DNA of 64,000 nt. Origin: Streptomyces profundus. GTDB lineage: Bacteria; Actinomycetota; Actinomycetes; Streptomycetales; Streptomycetaceae. Position 1 is the stretch's first letter; each line of letters opens with the position of its first letter. The position numbers and the translations under genes are program-made. A model generated the notes under the pieces. It was given only the letters and a program-made list of their open reading frames with translations. It did not search any database and was not told where the DNA came from. The DNA is taken from the NCBI RefSeq assembly GCF_020740535.1, contig NZ_CP082362.1:2046001-2110000 (forward strand), given 5' to 3'. Shown here one piece after another: positions 36,314 through 43,604 of the stretch.

Positions 36314-37003
36314 TCAGTTCTGCTTGCCGCTGAGGCGCTCGACGCTGTCCTCGCTGGGCTGCACGATCACGAACCCCTGGCCGGAGAAGCCGAGTTGGTA
36401 GGCCTCACCGCTGCCGCGTCCGATGAGCGAGCTGGCCTTGAAACTGCGCTTCCCCCGCACCTCAAGGCCGGTGGACCAGGCCACGAGCGCGTCCGGGTCC
36501 ACATAGGTCTCCCCCTGCGTCCGGGAGCAGTCCACGACGACGGGGGTGCCCCGGCTGGTGATCGCGACCCAGCCGGTGCCGGTGATGCCGATGTTGAACA
36601 GCCCCTGCCCGGCGAACTTGGCCATGCCCTTGACCCGCTGCACACCCCACTCCAGATGCGCGTCGAAGGCGAGCACATTGGTGGCGTTGACCGAGATGTT
36701 CTCCCCGTTGAGCGGGAGACACAGCACATGGGCGCCGTAGTCCGCGAGATAGAGCAGACCGTCGCCGTGACACCGCATCAGGGGCACGCTCTCCCCCGAC
36801 AGCCGGCCCGCGACGGCGCGCCCGAGGGCGGAGGGGTTGGACTCGTACTGGACGAATCCCTCGTACGCCACCATGGAGCCGCTCCTGGCGAGCACGTCCT
36901 GCCCGCTCGCCATGGCCACCTTGGCCATGGTGGGGCCGTGGTTCTCCATCCGCGCCGCGGGGGCGGTCGGGGCGTAGCCCGCGGTCATCCGCTGGTCCAT
37001 CAC
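36314..37003 (-). CDS. AIM24-family protein (second of three)
   Basis: 229 residues with the same pattern: ARSGSMVAYEGFVQYESNPSA, SGESVPLMRCHGDGLLYLADYG, VLAFDAHLEWGVQRVKGM, and GEAYQLGFSGQGFVIVQPSED. The conserved histidine in AHVLCLP and the MRC motif recur in all three paralogues. About ten bases separate it from the TerD-AIM24 gene. Confidence 0.87.
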   Translation of the reverse strand: MMDQRMTAGYAPTAPAARMENHGPTMAKVAMASGQDVLARSGSMVAYEGFVQYESNPSALGRAVAGRLSGESVPLMRCHGDGLLYLADYGAHVLCLPLNGENISVNATNVLAFDAHLEWGVQRVKGMAKFAGQGLFNIGITGTGWVAITSRGTPVVVDCSRTQGETYVDPDALVAWSTGLEVRGKRSFKASSLIGRGSGEAYQLGFSGQGFVIVQPSEDSVERLSGKQN

Positions 37004-37012
37004 GGGCTCCTG

Positions 37013-38635
37013 TCAGATCTCGTAGGGCTGGACGATGACGAAGTTCCCCGGGGCACCGCGGAACTGGAGCTGGGTGGTCTCCCCCGTGTGGCCGGGGTAG
37101 GCCTGTCGGCGCAGCCTGACCTGGTTGGCCACCAACACCTGCGCGGCGGCCGACCAGGCGACCAGGGCGCTGGCGTCCGCGAAGGTCATCGCCGTGACCG
37201 GCATGACCAGCGGCTCGCCGTGCGCGGTGAGCACCAGAGTGCCGTGGCCCGAGAACTGCAGAGCGAAGAGGCTGCCGCCCGGCAGGCCATGGCCGTCGAT
37301 CCGCCGCACGTCGTACTCAAGCGACTCGTCGAAGGCCAGCACGTGTTGGGAGGAGACGCAGATGGCGTCGCCCTGCAACTCCACGGGGAACAGCCGGGTG
37401 GCCTCCTCCGCGAGATAGACGCGGCCGTTGCCCGTGCACCGCATCAGCGAGGGGAAGCCCTCGCCCGTGGCCCCCGCGACCATCCGTCGCTTGAAGCCGG
37501 CTCCCTTGAAGCCGAACTCCACCTCGCCCTCGTAGAGCACCATGGACCCGAGCCTGGCCATCACCGGCTGACCGTCCGTGCCGAGATCGGCGCGGACGAG
37601 CTGCGGGTTCTGCATGCTCCAGCGCTGGCCCTCGACGGCCGCCCCATAGGCGCCGAGGACGCTGCCGAGGTCACCGACCGACTGGGGGACGGGAGGCGGG
37701 GCGGAGCCGCTCGGCTGCGGCGGGGCGGCCCCCGGCGGCGGGACGGGGTAGCCGTGCTGCTGCGGAGGCACGGCTGTCTGACCGTACGGCGGAGCCTGCG
37801 GAGCGGCGGCCGGCTGCCCGAACGGCTGTGGCGGCTGGCCGTACGGCTCCGGGGGATGCCCGAACTGCCCGGGGGCCTGCGGCACCGCGGGAGGAACCGG
37901 CGCGGGCGGCGGGGTTGGCACGGGCTCGGGGAGGGGGGCGACGGGCGACGGTGCGGGAGTGGGCGCGGGTGCGGGTGCGACGGGAGCGGGCGGCGGAGGC
38001 GGTGCGCCGCCGGGGGCCGCGAACGCCGGGGGCGCCGGGGGCGCGCCGCCCGGCGGGGCGAAGCCCGGCGCCGCGGCGGCCGGCGCGGCCGGAGCCTCCT
38101 CCTCCTCCTCCTCGACCTCACCGCCGAAGTGACGGAGCAACGCCTCAAGACCCCCGTCGAAGCCCTGCCCCACGGCGGCGAATCGCCAACCGTCCTTCCG
38201 ATAGAAGTCGCCTATCATCAGCGCGCGTTCGGAGGAGAACTCCGATCCGTCGAACGCGTACCGGGCGACCTCCTCACCCCCGGCGACGATCCGCAGATAC
38301 CCGGGCGAGGCCTGCGACATCGTGCCAGCGCCGTCGATGGTCGCGGTGAAGGCGAGCCGGTCTATGCTCGCCGGCACCTGGTCGAGAGTGACCCGGAAGG
38401 ACTCCGTGTCCCCCGCCTGAGCGCCCAGCAGTTGAAGCGACTCCTCGGGGGACTTCGGCTGGTTGTAGAAGATGAAGTACCGGTCGTCGGAGAGCTGTTC
38501 GGCCGCGTCGAGCCCGAAGCAGCTGATGTCGAAGACCATCCCGGGCCCGGAGACCTGCACACCCACATACAGATCCGTGCCCAGGGTCAGATCGCTGAGC
38601 CGAGACTTCTGCCCCTTTTTGAAGTGCGTCACCAT
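37013..38635 (-). CDS. TerD-AIM24 fusion protein
   Basis: 540 residues. Residues 1-170 are a TerD domain (GQKSRLSDLTLGTDLYVGVQ; the calcium-site-like DDRYFIFYNQPKSPE; GDFYRKDGWRFAAVGQGF). A run of Glu and a long Pro/Ala/Gly-rich linker of about 160 residues follows. The rest is an AIM24 domain (ARLGSMVLYEGEVEFGFKG; GEGFPSLMRCTGNGRVYLAEE; DESLEYDVRRIDG). TerD proteins are tied to tellurite and membrane-stress responses. The start MVTHFKKGQ is preferred over an upstream frame extension that would reach the next gene. Confidence 0.85.
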   Translation of the reverse strand: MVTHFKKGQKSRLSDLTLGTDLYVGVQVSGPGMVFDISCFGLDAAEQLSDDRYFIFYNQPKSPEESLQLLGAQAGDTESFRVTLDQVPASIDRLAFTATIDGAGTMSQASPGYLRIVAGGEEVARYAFDGSEFSSERALMIGDFYRKDGWRFAAVGQGFDGGLEALLRHFGGEVEEEEEEAPAAPAAAAPGFAPPGGAPPAPPAFAAPGGAPPPPPAPVAPAPAPTPAPSPVAPLPEPVPTPPPAPVPPAVPQAPGQFGHPPEPYGQPPQPFGQPAAAPQAPPYGQTAVPPQQHGYPVPPPGAAPPQPSGSAPPPVPQSVGDLGSVLGAYGAAVEGQRWSMQNPQLVRADLGTDGQPVMARLGSMVLYEGEVEFGFKGAGFKRRMVAGATGEGFPSLMRCTGNGRVYLAEEATRLFPVELQGDAICVSSQHVLAFDESLEYDVRRIDGHGLPGGSLFALQFSGHGTLVLTAHGEPLVMPVTAMTFADASALVAWSAAAQVLVANQVRLRRQAYPGHTGETTQLQFRGAPGNFVIVQPYEI

Positions 38636-38718
38636 TGGTAACGACCGCCCCCCATCAACTAGCCGCACATTCTGCTGCGCCAGACTAGCCAATGCCACCG
38701 ACAGCGACAGCTCTGCCG

Positions 38719-39321
38719 TCAGTCTCCCTGGGGGCAGCGACTGTGCGGGAGGCGCTCAGCTGCGACGACGCCTTCGAGGAAGCCCCGCGCGCGCTCCGTG
38801 CGCGGATAGCGCTCCAACAGGGCCCAGAAGCCCGGGCCATGTCCTGGCACCAGCAGATGCGCCAGCTCATGCAACAGTACGTAGTCGATCACGTACTCCG
38901 GCATGCCCTGGAGGCGGTGCGAGAGCCGGATGGTGCCCAGAGCAGGCGTGCAGGAACCCCAGCGGGCGTTCTGATTCGTCACCCAGCGCACGCTGTCCGG
39001 CCGCGCGCCCCCGTCGAAGTAGCGCGCGGAGAGCTCCTCGGCCCGCCGGGCGAGATCCTCGTCGTCCAGGACGCGGCGTTCCTCCTGGGCGGCCAGCTTC
39101 TCCAGCATCACCGTCACCCAGCGTCGCTCCTCCTCCGCCGTCATCCGCGCGGGGATCAGCACCACGGTGCGGTCGGCCTCGCGGTAGGCGGAGACCGTGC
39201 GACGCCGGCGGGAGCTGCGGCGGACCTCGACGCGCTCGGAACGGTCTCCGCTCAGCACCGAGCGTCCCGCCGAGGAACTGCGCTGCGACGGGCCGGCGCT
39301 GTTCAGCGGTTCGGCGGGCAC
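38719..39321 (-). CDS. YgjP/M48-like metallopeptidase (DUF45)
   Basis: 200-residue protein with the zinc motif LLHELAHLLVPGHGPGFWALLERYP (HELAH plus downstream His). Before it is NQNARWGSCTPALGTIRLSHRLQGMP, the WGSC-type signature of YgjP-like proteins. The N-terminal 40 residues are Ser/Arg-rich and disordered. YgjP-type proteins have been linked to nucleotide pyrophosphatase activity, so substrate is open. Probably transcribed from the promoter region divergent with the ThiF-like gene. Confidence 0.85.
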   Translation of the reverse strand: MPAEPLNSAGPSQRSSSAGRSVLSGDRSERVEVRRSSRRRRTVSAYREADRTVVLIPARMTAEEERRWVTVMLEKLAAQEERRVLDDEDLARRAEELSARYFDGGARPDSVRWVTNQNARWGSCTPALGTIRLSHRLQGMPEYVIDYVLLHELAHLLVPGHGPGFWALLERYPRTERARGFLEGVVAAERLPHSRCPQGD

Positions 39322-39529
39322 ATGTCGACGTTACCCGGTACGGGCCTGATATGTCCCGCCTGTCGTTCAGCGGATGGGGGGCGTGAAAAGTCAACCACCC
39401 CGAGGAATGCACCATTAATATTATTTTCTCCGCTTCCTGTGGATAACATCACACACGCCCGCTCCGTTCCCGTCATGATGAGCCCCGACAGTTCACCGAA
39501 GGCCCGCACGGGCCAAGGGGGGTTCTCCC

Positions 39530-40624
39530 ATGCATCCGATGATCAAGCCGTCGCTCCGCCGCGGATGGCGGGACCGCGAGACCGTGCGGTACGGAGTGAC
39601 ACCGGCACACTCGGTGCTCTTCGGTCCGCTGGACAACGCCACGGAGAATTTCCTCTCCCTCCTCGACGGCACGCGCGGCCTGCCGGCGCTGCGGGACGCG
39701 GCGGCTGCCCTCGGCCTCGGCGCCGAGGCGGCGGACCGGGTGACGCGGCGCCTGGAGGAGGCGGGCGTGCTGGAGGACGCGACGGCCGAGCGGGAGGCCG
39801 CCAGCCAGATCACGGAGGCGATGCGCCCCGATCTCGCCTCGCTCTCCCTGCTGTACTCCAAGCCGGGCGGCGGACTGCGCGCCCTGCTGGCTCGCCGCTC
39901 GGCGCGGGTCCTGGTGCGAGGCGCCGGCCGGGTCGGCACGGCCATCGCCGGCGCCCTGGCCCAGGCCGGGGTGGGCCGGGTCGAGGTGGCGGACGGTGGC
40001 CGGGTCTCCCGGGTGGACACCGCCCACGGCGGCATCCGGCCCGAGGGGGTGGGCGAACGCCGGGCCCAGGCCGCCCGGGCGGTGGTGCGCGCGGTCACGC
40101 CCTGGCGCCGAGCGCCGGGCCGGGAGGAGACGACGGGCCCGAGGCTGGTGATCCTCGCGCCGCGCGAGGGGCTGGCCGCCTATGTGCCCGATCCGGTGCG
40201 CGCGGAAGAGCTGATGGCCGAGCGCACGCCACATCTGTACGCCGGTGTGGTCGAGGCCACGGGATTCGTCGGCCCGCTGGTCCTCCCCGGCATCACCACC
40301 TGCGCCAACTGCCTTCTGAGGACGCTCACGGACCGCGAGCCCGCATGGCCGCTGCTCGTCGCCCAGTGGCGCAACGGCCGCGCTCCCGGCATCCCCGCCT
40401 GCGACAGCGCCCTGGCCACGGCGGTGGCTGGGCTGACGGCCTGTAGCGCGCTCGCCTTCATCGACGGCCACGGACCGCAGAGCCCGCACACCCGGACGGA
40501 GCTGGTGCTGCCAGGCCCCACCATGACGAGCCACACCTTCGACGCCCACCCGGACTGCCCCTGCGGCGCCGCGCGATCGCACGCCCCCGACCCCACACGC
40601 CCCGCCCGAACGGGTCCACAATGA
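39530..40624 (+). CDS. Orphan ThiF/E1-like protein with TOMM-type leader-binding-like N-terminus
   Basis: 364 residues. The first 80 residues (KPSLRRGWRDRETVRYG, HSVLFGPLDNATENFLSLLDGT, VTRRLEEAGVLED) have the winged-helix pattern of RiPP recognition elements found at the start of TOMM cyclodehydratase C proteins. A Rossmann E1-like domain follows (VLVRGAGRVGTAIAGALAQAGVG). Zinc-type Cys pairs are CANC and CPCG near the end. No YcaO partner or precursor peptide is visible. Start behind AGGGGGG. Conserved in Streptomyces; function unknown. It is followed by the ABC1 gene on the same strand. Confidence 0.75.
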   Translation: MHPMIKPSLRRGWRDRETVRYGVTPAHSVLFGPLDNATENFLSLLDGTRGLPALRDAAAALGLGAEAADRVTRRLEEAGVLEDATAEREAASQITEAMRPDLASLSLLYSKPGGGLRALLARRSARVLVRGAGRVGTAIAGALAQAGVGRVEVADGGRVSRVDTAHGGIRPEGVGERRAQAARAVVRAVTPWRRAPGREETTGPRLVILAPREGLAAYVPDPVRAEELMAERTPHLYAGVVEATGFVGPLVLPGITTCANCLLRTLTDREPAWPLLVAQWRNGRAPGIPACDSALATAVAGLTACSALAFIDGHGPQSPHTRTELVLPGPTMTSHTFDAHPDCPCGAARSHAPDPTRPARTGPQ

Positions 40625-40674
40625 GAGGAGTACCGAGGGCTTTCGCCTTGCGTTCGCCGGGAGTTGGAGGGGAC

Positions 40675-42258
40675 ATGTCTGACCTACCCCGCAAGGCGGT
40701 GACCAGAACGGCCAAGCTGGCCACTCTGCCGCTGAGCTTCGCCGGCCGCGCCACCTGGGGCCTGGGCAAGAGAATCGGCGGGCGCTCGGCCGAGCGCGTC
40801 GCCCAGGAGCTGCGCCAGCGCACGGCCGAGCAGCTGTTCTCCGTCCTCGGAGAGCTGAAGGGCGGCGCCATGAAGGTGGGCCAGGCGCTCTCGGTCTTCG
40901 AGTCGGCCCTGCCGGAGTCGCTCGCCGGCCCCTACCGCACCGCGCTGACCAAGCTCCAGGAAGCCGCGCCCCCGATGCCGGCCGCCTCGGTCCACAAGAC
41001 GCTGGCCGAACGCCTGGGCCCGGACTGGCGCGAGCTGTTCCTGGAGTTCGACGAACGGCCGGCCGCCGCTGCCTCGATCGGCCAGGTGCACCGCGCGGTC
41101 TGGGGCGACGGGCGGGAGGTGGCCGTCAAGATCCAGTATCCGGGAGCGGGCGAGGCCCTGCTCTCCGACTTCACCCAGCTCGGCCGCCTCGCGAGAGTGG
41201 TGGGGACCTGGGCGCCCGGCCTGGAGATCAAGCCACTGGTCGAGGAGTTGCGGGATCGGGTCGCCGAGGAGCTGGACTACGAGCTGGAGGCGGCGTCCCA
41301 GCGGATCTGCGCCGCCGAGTTCCGGGACGACCCCGATGTGGTGGTTCCCGATGTGGTCCTCCAGCGGGAGGGTGTGCTGATCACCGACTGGCTCTCCGGC
41401 ATACCGCTCTCCGAGGTGATCGCGGATGGCGACCAGCCGCAGCGGGATCGCGCGGGACAGCTGTTGGCACGGTTCCTCTTCTCCGGCACGAGCAGGACGG
41501 GGCTGCTCCACGCGGACGCCCACCCGGGCAACTTCCGGCTGGTGCCGGCCCCGGACGAGCCGGTGGAGCGCTGGCGGCTCGGCGTGCTCGACTTCGGCGC
41601 GGTCAGCAGGCTTCCCGAAGGACTGCCGCCGGCCATCGGCCAGGCCCTCCGGCTGTCGCTGCACGACTCGGCGGAGGAGGTGTACGCCCGGCTGCGCGCC
41701 GAGGGGTTCGTCACCGAGTCCAGGGAGCTGGATCCGGAGGAGGTGCTGAGGTATCTCGCGCCGGTCATCGAGCCGGCCCGGGTGGAGGCGTTCACGTTCA
41801 GCCGGGAGTGGCTGCGCGGCCAGGCCGCCCGGATAGCCGATCCCCGTTCCGAGGCACACCAGTTGGGCCGGCAGCTCAATCTGCCGCCGGCGTATCTCCT
41901 GATCCACCGCGTCACGATGAGCACCGTCGGGGTGCTCTGTCAGCTCGGTGCGACGGTGCGGATCCGCGAGGAGATGGCCGCTGGCCTCCCCGGCTTCGCG
42001 GAGCCGACCGCGCCCACCGCGCCCACCGCGCCGGCAGCCGAGGCGGAGGGCGCCGAGGCCGAGGACGCGGAGGCCGGAACGGCCAAGCGCCCGGCACCGG
42101 CGAAGAAGGTGGCCAAGACAGCCAAAAAAGCCCCCAAGAAGGCCCCCGGGAAGACGTCCAAGAAGACGGCCAAGACGGCCGAGCGGACGCGCAAGGGCTC
42201 GGCGTCGGCGGAGGGCGGCGTCGGGGAAGGCGGAGGCGATGCTCGGCCACGCATATGA
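40675..42258 (+). CDS. ABC1/ADCK (UbiB-like) atypical kinase with basic tail
   Basis: 527 residues. ABC1 signatures are clear: KGGAMKVGQALS (the KxGQ motif), AAASIGQVHRAV, VAVKIQYPG, ELDYELEAASQR, LLHADAHPGNFRL and LGVLDFGAVSRLP. The last 70 residues are a Lys/Ala/Pro-rich, histone-H1-like tail (KKVAKTAKKAPKKAPGK). Such kinases act in lipid/quinone metabolism in other organisms. The start is set by GGAGGGG five bases upstream; an in-frame ATG 18 codons earlier overlaps the previous stop. Confidence 0.9.
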   Translation: MSDLPRKAVTRTAKLATLPLSFAGRATWGLGKRIGGRSAERVAQELRQRTAEQLFSVLGELKGGAMKVGQALSVFESALPESLAGPYRTALTKLQEAAPPMPAASVHKTLAERLGPDWRELFLEFDERPAAAASIGQVHRAVWGDGREVAVKIQYPGAGEALLSDFTQLGRLARVVGTWAPGLEIKPLVEELRDRVAEELDYELEAASQRICAAEFRDDPDVVVPDVVLQREGVLITDWLSGIPLSEVIADGDQPQRDRAGQLLARFLFSGTSRTGLLHADAHPGNFRLVPAPDEPVERWRLGVLDFGAVSRLPEGLPPAIGQALRLSLHDSAEEVYARLRAEGFVTESRELDPEEVLRYLAPVIEPARVEAFTFSREWLRGQAARIADPRSEAHQLGRQLNLPPAYLLIHRVTMSTVGVLCQLGATVRIREEMAAGLPGFAEPTAPTAPTAPAAEAEGAEAEDAEAGTAKRPAPAKKVAKTAKKAPKKAPGKTSKKTAKTAERTRKGSASAEGGVGEGGGDARPRI

Positions 42259-42260
42259 GA

Positions 42261-42308
42261 GCCGCCGGTCGGCCCGAGCCGCCTGAGGCGACCCGGCCGA
42301 CCGGCGGC
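42261..42308. terminator. Bidirectional hairpin between ABC1 and the wblC operon
   Basis: Perfect 14-bp arms GCCGCCGGTCGGCC (42261-42274) and GGCCGACCGGCGGC (42295-42308), with a nested CGCCT/AGGCG stem in the loop. It lies between convergent genes. Confidence 0.8.
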
Positions 42309-42334
42309 GGGATATCGGGGAAGGGGTCAAGCGG

Positions 42335-42679
42335 TCAGTGCATGACCGCCCGGGCCAACGCCCGGCGGGCGCGCTGGGAGGCGCGCTCCGCCCGCCGCTG
42401 GAACCGGTCGGACCGGCGAGCGTGTCGCTGAGCGTCAGCGACACGGCCGGCGACCCGTTGGGACTCGGCTTCCCGAGCGCGTTCCGCCATATGGGAACGC
42501 GCCATGGCTTCTGGGATGAGTTGCAACTTCCTGGTCCTGTTCTGTTCCTGCCGGGACTTGCGTACATCGGCAGGTCGGCGGCGAGTGGCCGCTTCCGTGC
42601 TGGAATCGTTCTTGATCAGTTGGCTGTGCCGTCTCGGCCCGTAGGGAGCCGGCCGGCCGATGGTTCCGTGGGTGCTCAT
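42335..42679 (-). CDS. Small Arg-rich protein translationally coupled to WblC
   Basis: 114 residues, strongly basic, with no Cys and many Arg/Ala/Gln; it starts MSTHGTIGRPAPYGPRRHSQ and the second half is a predicted continuous helix (AERAREAESQRVAGRVADAQR, then RRSDRFQRRAERASQRARRAL). The ATG overlaps the wblC stop (ATGA). No known domain. The basic, helical composition suggests RNA, ribosome or DNA association, but this is inference. Confidence 0.65.
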   Translation of the reverse strand: MSTHGTIGRPAPYGPRRHSQLIKNDSSTEAATRRRPADVRKSRQEQNRTRKLQLIPEAMARSHMAERAREAESQRVAGRVADAQRHARRSDRFQRRAERASQRARRALARAVMH

Positions 42680-43026
42680 GCCGAGACCGGGTTCTTGCGG
42701 GGACGGCCACGAGGCCGCTTCCTCGGCACCACCACGCCCTGGACGAACAGCTCGCCGCCCCACACCCCCCAGGGCTCGCGGCGGTCCTTGGCGCCGGCCA
42801 GACACGCCTCGCGCAACGGACAGGTCTGACAGAGCGACTTGGCGTACTCGACGTCCGCGGGGGACTCGGCGAAGAACACCTCGGGGTCGTACGAACGGCA
42901 GGGCACGCCTTCGCCGAGACGCTCGATGGCCTCATCGAGCTCGTTCAGCGTGAACAGCGGGGTCACAGAAGTCTCCGGATCGGGTGGCGGGTTCAGGTCA
43001 GGTCGGGCGTACGGCGCGAGTGGCAC
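42676..43026 (-). CDS. wblC: WhiB-like antibiotic-response regulator WblC/WhiB7
   Basis: 116-residue Fe-S transcription factor that turns on intrinsic antibiotic-resistance genes when ribosomes stall. Four cluster Cys at 43, 66, 69 and 75 (CxxC...C pattern), the GVWGGE turn at 87-92, and the AT-hook RGRPRK at 106-111 that separates WhiB7/WblC from other Wbl proteins. The GTG start follows GAGGACAACACC; a longer frame would start inside the attenuator. Control is by the leader described below. Confidence 0.93.
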   Translation of the reverse strand: MPLAPYARPDLNPPPDPETSVTPLFTLNELDEAIERLGEGVPCRSYDPEVFFAESPADVEYAKSLCQTCPLREACLAGAKDRREPWGVWGGELFVQGVVVPRKRPRGRPRKNPVSA

Positions 43027-43084
43027 GGTGTTGTCCTCGTGTCGTGTCGAGCCGCTCGACGGTTGTCGGGCGGCGGAAAGCAAA

Positions 43085-43119
43085 AGGGCCGCGAAACCCG
43101 GTGTGGGTTCCGCGGCCCT
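43085..43119 (-). terminator. Attenuator terminator in the wblC leader
   Basis: 15-bp hairpin with one mismatch, AGGGCCGCG-x-AACCC / GGGTT-x-CGCGGCCCT, loop GGTGT. On the minus strand it runs into TTTTGCTTT, a true U tract, unusual in this GC-rich genome. It is 59 bases before the wblC GTG and would stop transcription unless prevented. Confidence 0.85.
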
Positions 43120-43130
43120 GGAAGGTGCCG

Positions 43131-43151
43131 ACCTGATCTCGCCGATCAGGT
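43131..43151 (-). promoter_or_regulatory. Hairpin overlapping the leader-ORF stop codon
   Basis: Perfect 8-bp stem ACCTGATC-TCGCC-GATCAGGT. Its 5' arm on the minus strand contains the TGA that ends the candidate leader ORF, so a ribosome stalled or paused near the end would disrupt it. Placed 11 bases before the attenuator terminator. Confidence 0.7.
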
Positions 43152-43310
43152 GGGATCACTCCAGGGTTCGAGCCCGCGGAGGGCCCACATCGAGTGAGAC
43201 TTGCTCTGCTGTCCGAAAATCTGGTGCCCGGCGCCGACGAGATTCGGGGTGGTCGCATATGCGTCCACTCCCACGGCTGCTGCCGCTACGGCCATCTCGC
43301 GCGCCGACAT
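43146..43310 (-). CDS. Candidate leader ORF (uORF) of wblC
   Basis: 54-codon frame ending WALRGLEPWSDPT just before the attenuator. The start is uncertain: ATG 43310 (MSAREMAV) follows a weak GCGAGC; ATG 43295 and ATG 43188-type internal starts give shorter peptides. The frame is open further upstream to a GTG at 43499, but that lies on the predicted -10 and is unlikely to be transcribed. Known wblC/whiB7 leaders contain such an ORF, whose translation senses ribosome inhibition. Confidence 0.45.
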   Translation of the reverse strand: MSAREMAVAAAAVGVDAYATTPNLVGAGHQIFGQQSKSHSMWALRGLEPWSDPT

Positions 43311-43498
43311 CGTTCGCTCGCCACGGGAGAGATCCCTGGCTGCGGACTCGGGGCGCACGGACGGGACGGGCAGCATGGCCACGGCAAACGGGCGCGCCGC
43401 ACCGAGAGCGTTAGGGCAGGCGAAAGCCGGGCCGGACAGTTTGATCTGCTTCAACGTGACCACAGGGATCGCCTCCTTCAGCGTCTCGGGGGCAGGCA

Positions 43499-43527
43499 CT
43501 CCTACCCGGGATGTTCTCTCAGTACAA
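43499..43527 (-). promoter_or_regulatory. Predicted wblC promoter
   Basis: On the minus strand TTGTAC (43527-43522) is followed 17 bp later by TAGGAG (43504-43499). It gives a transcript with a leader of about 465 bases, similar to known long whiB7 leaders. A TCAAACCCA stretch upstream of the -35 might be a WhiB7-type AT element, but it is weak. Confidence 0.45.
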
Positions 43528-43536
43528 CATGGGTTT

Positions 43537-43558
43537 GAGGGAAGGGAAACCCTCCCTC
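43537..43558 (-). terminator. Hairpin downstream of uvrD2
   Basis: GAGGGA(A)GGG-AAA-CCCTCCCTC, a stem with one bulged A, lies about 50 bases past the uvrD2 stop and just upstream of the wblC promoter. It would insulate wblC from read-through. Confidence 0.45.
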
Positions 43559-43604
43559 AGCGCCACGTGCAGCACGCTATGCGGATGTCTCGCGCGCACG
43601 CAAT

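Noticed and set aside
43155..43175. GGGTTCGAGCCC resembling a tRNA T arm upstream of wblC
   Set aside because: No acceptor stem, D arm or anticodon arm fits around it; it is the end of the leader-ORF coding sequence.
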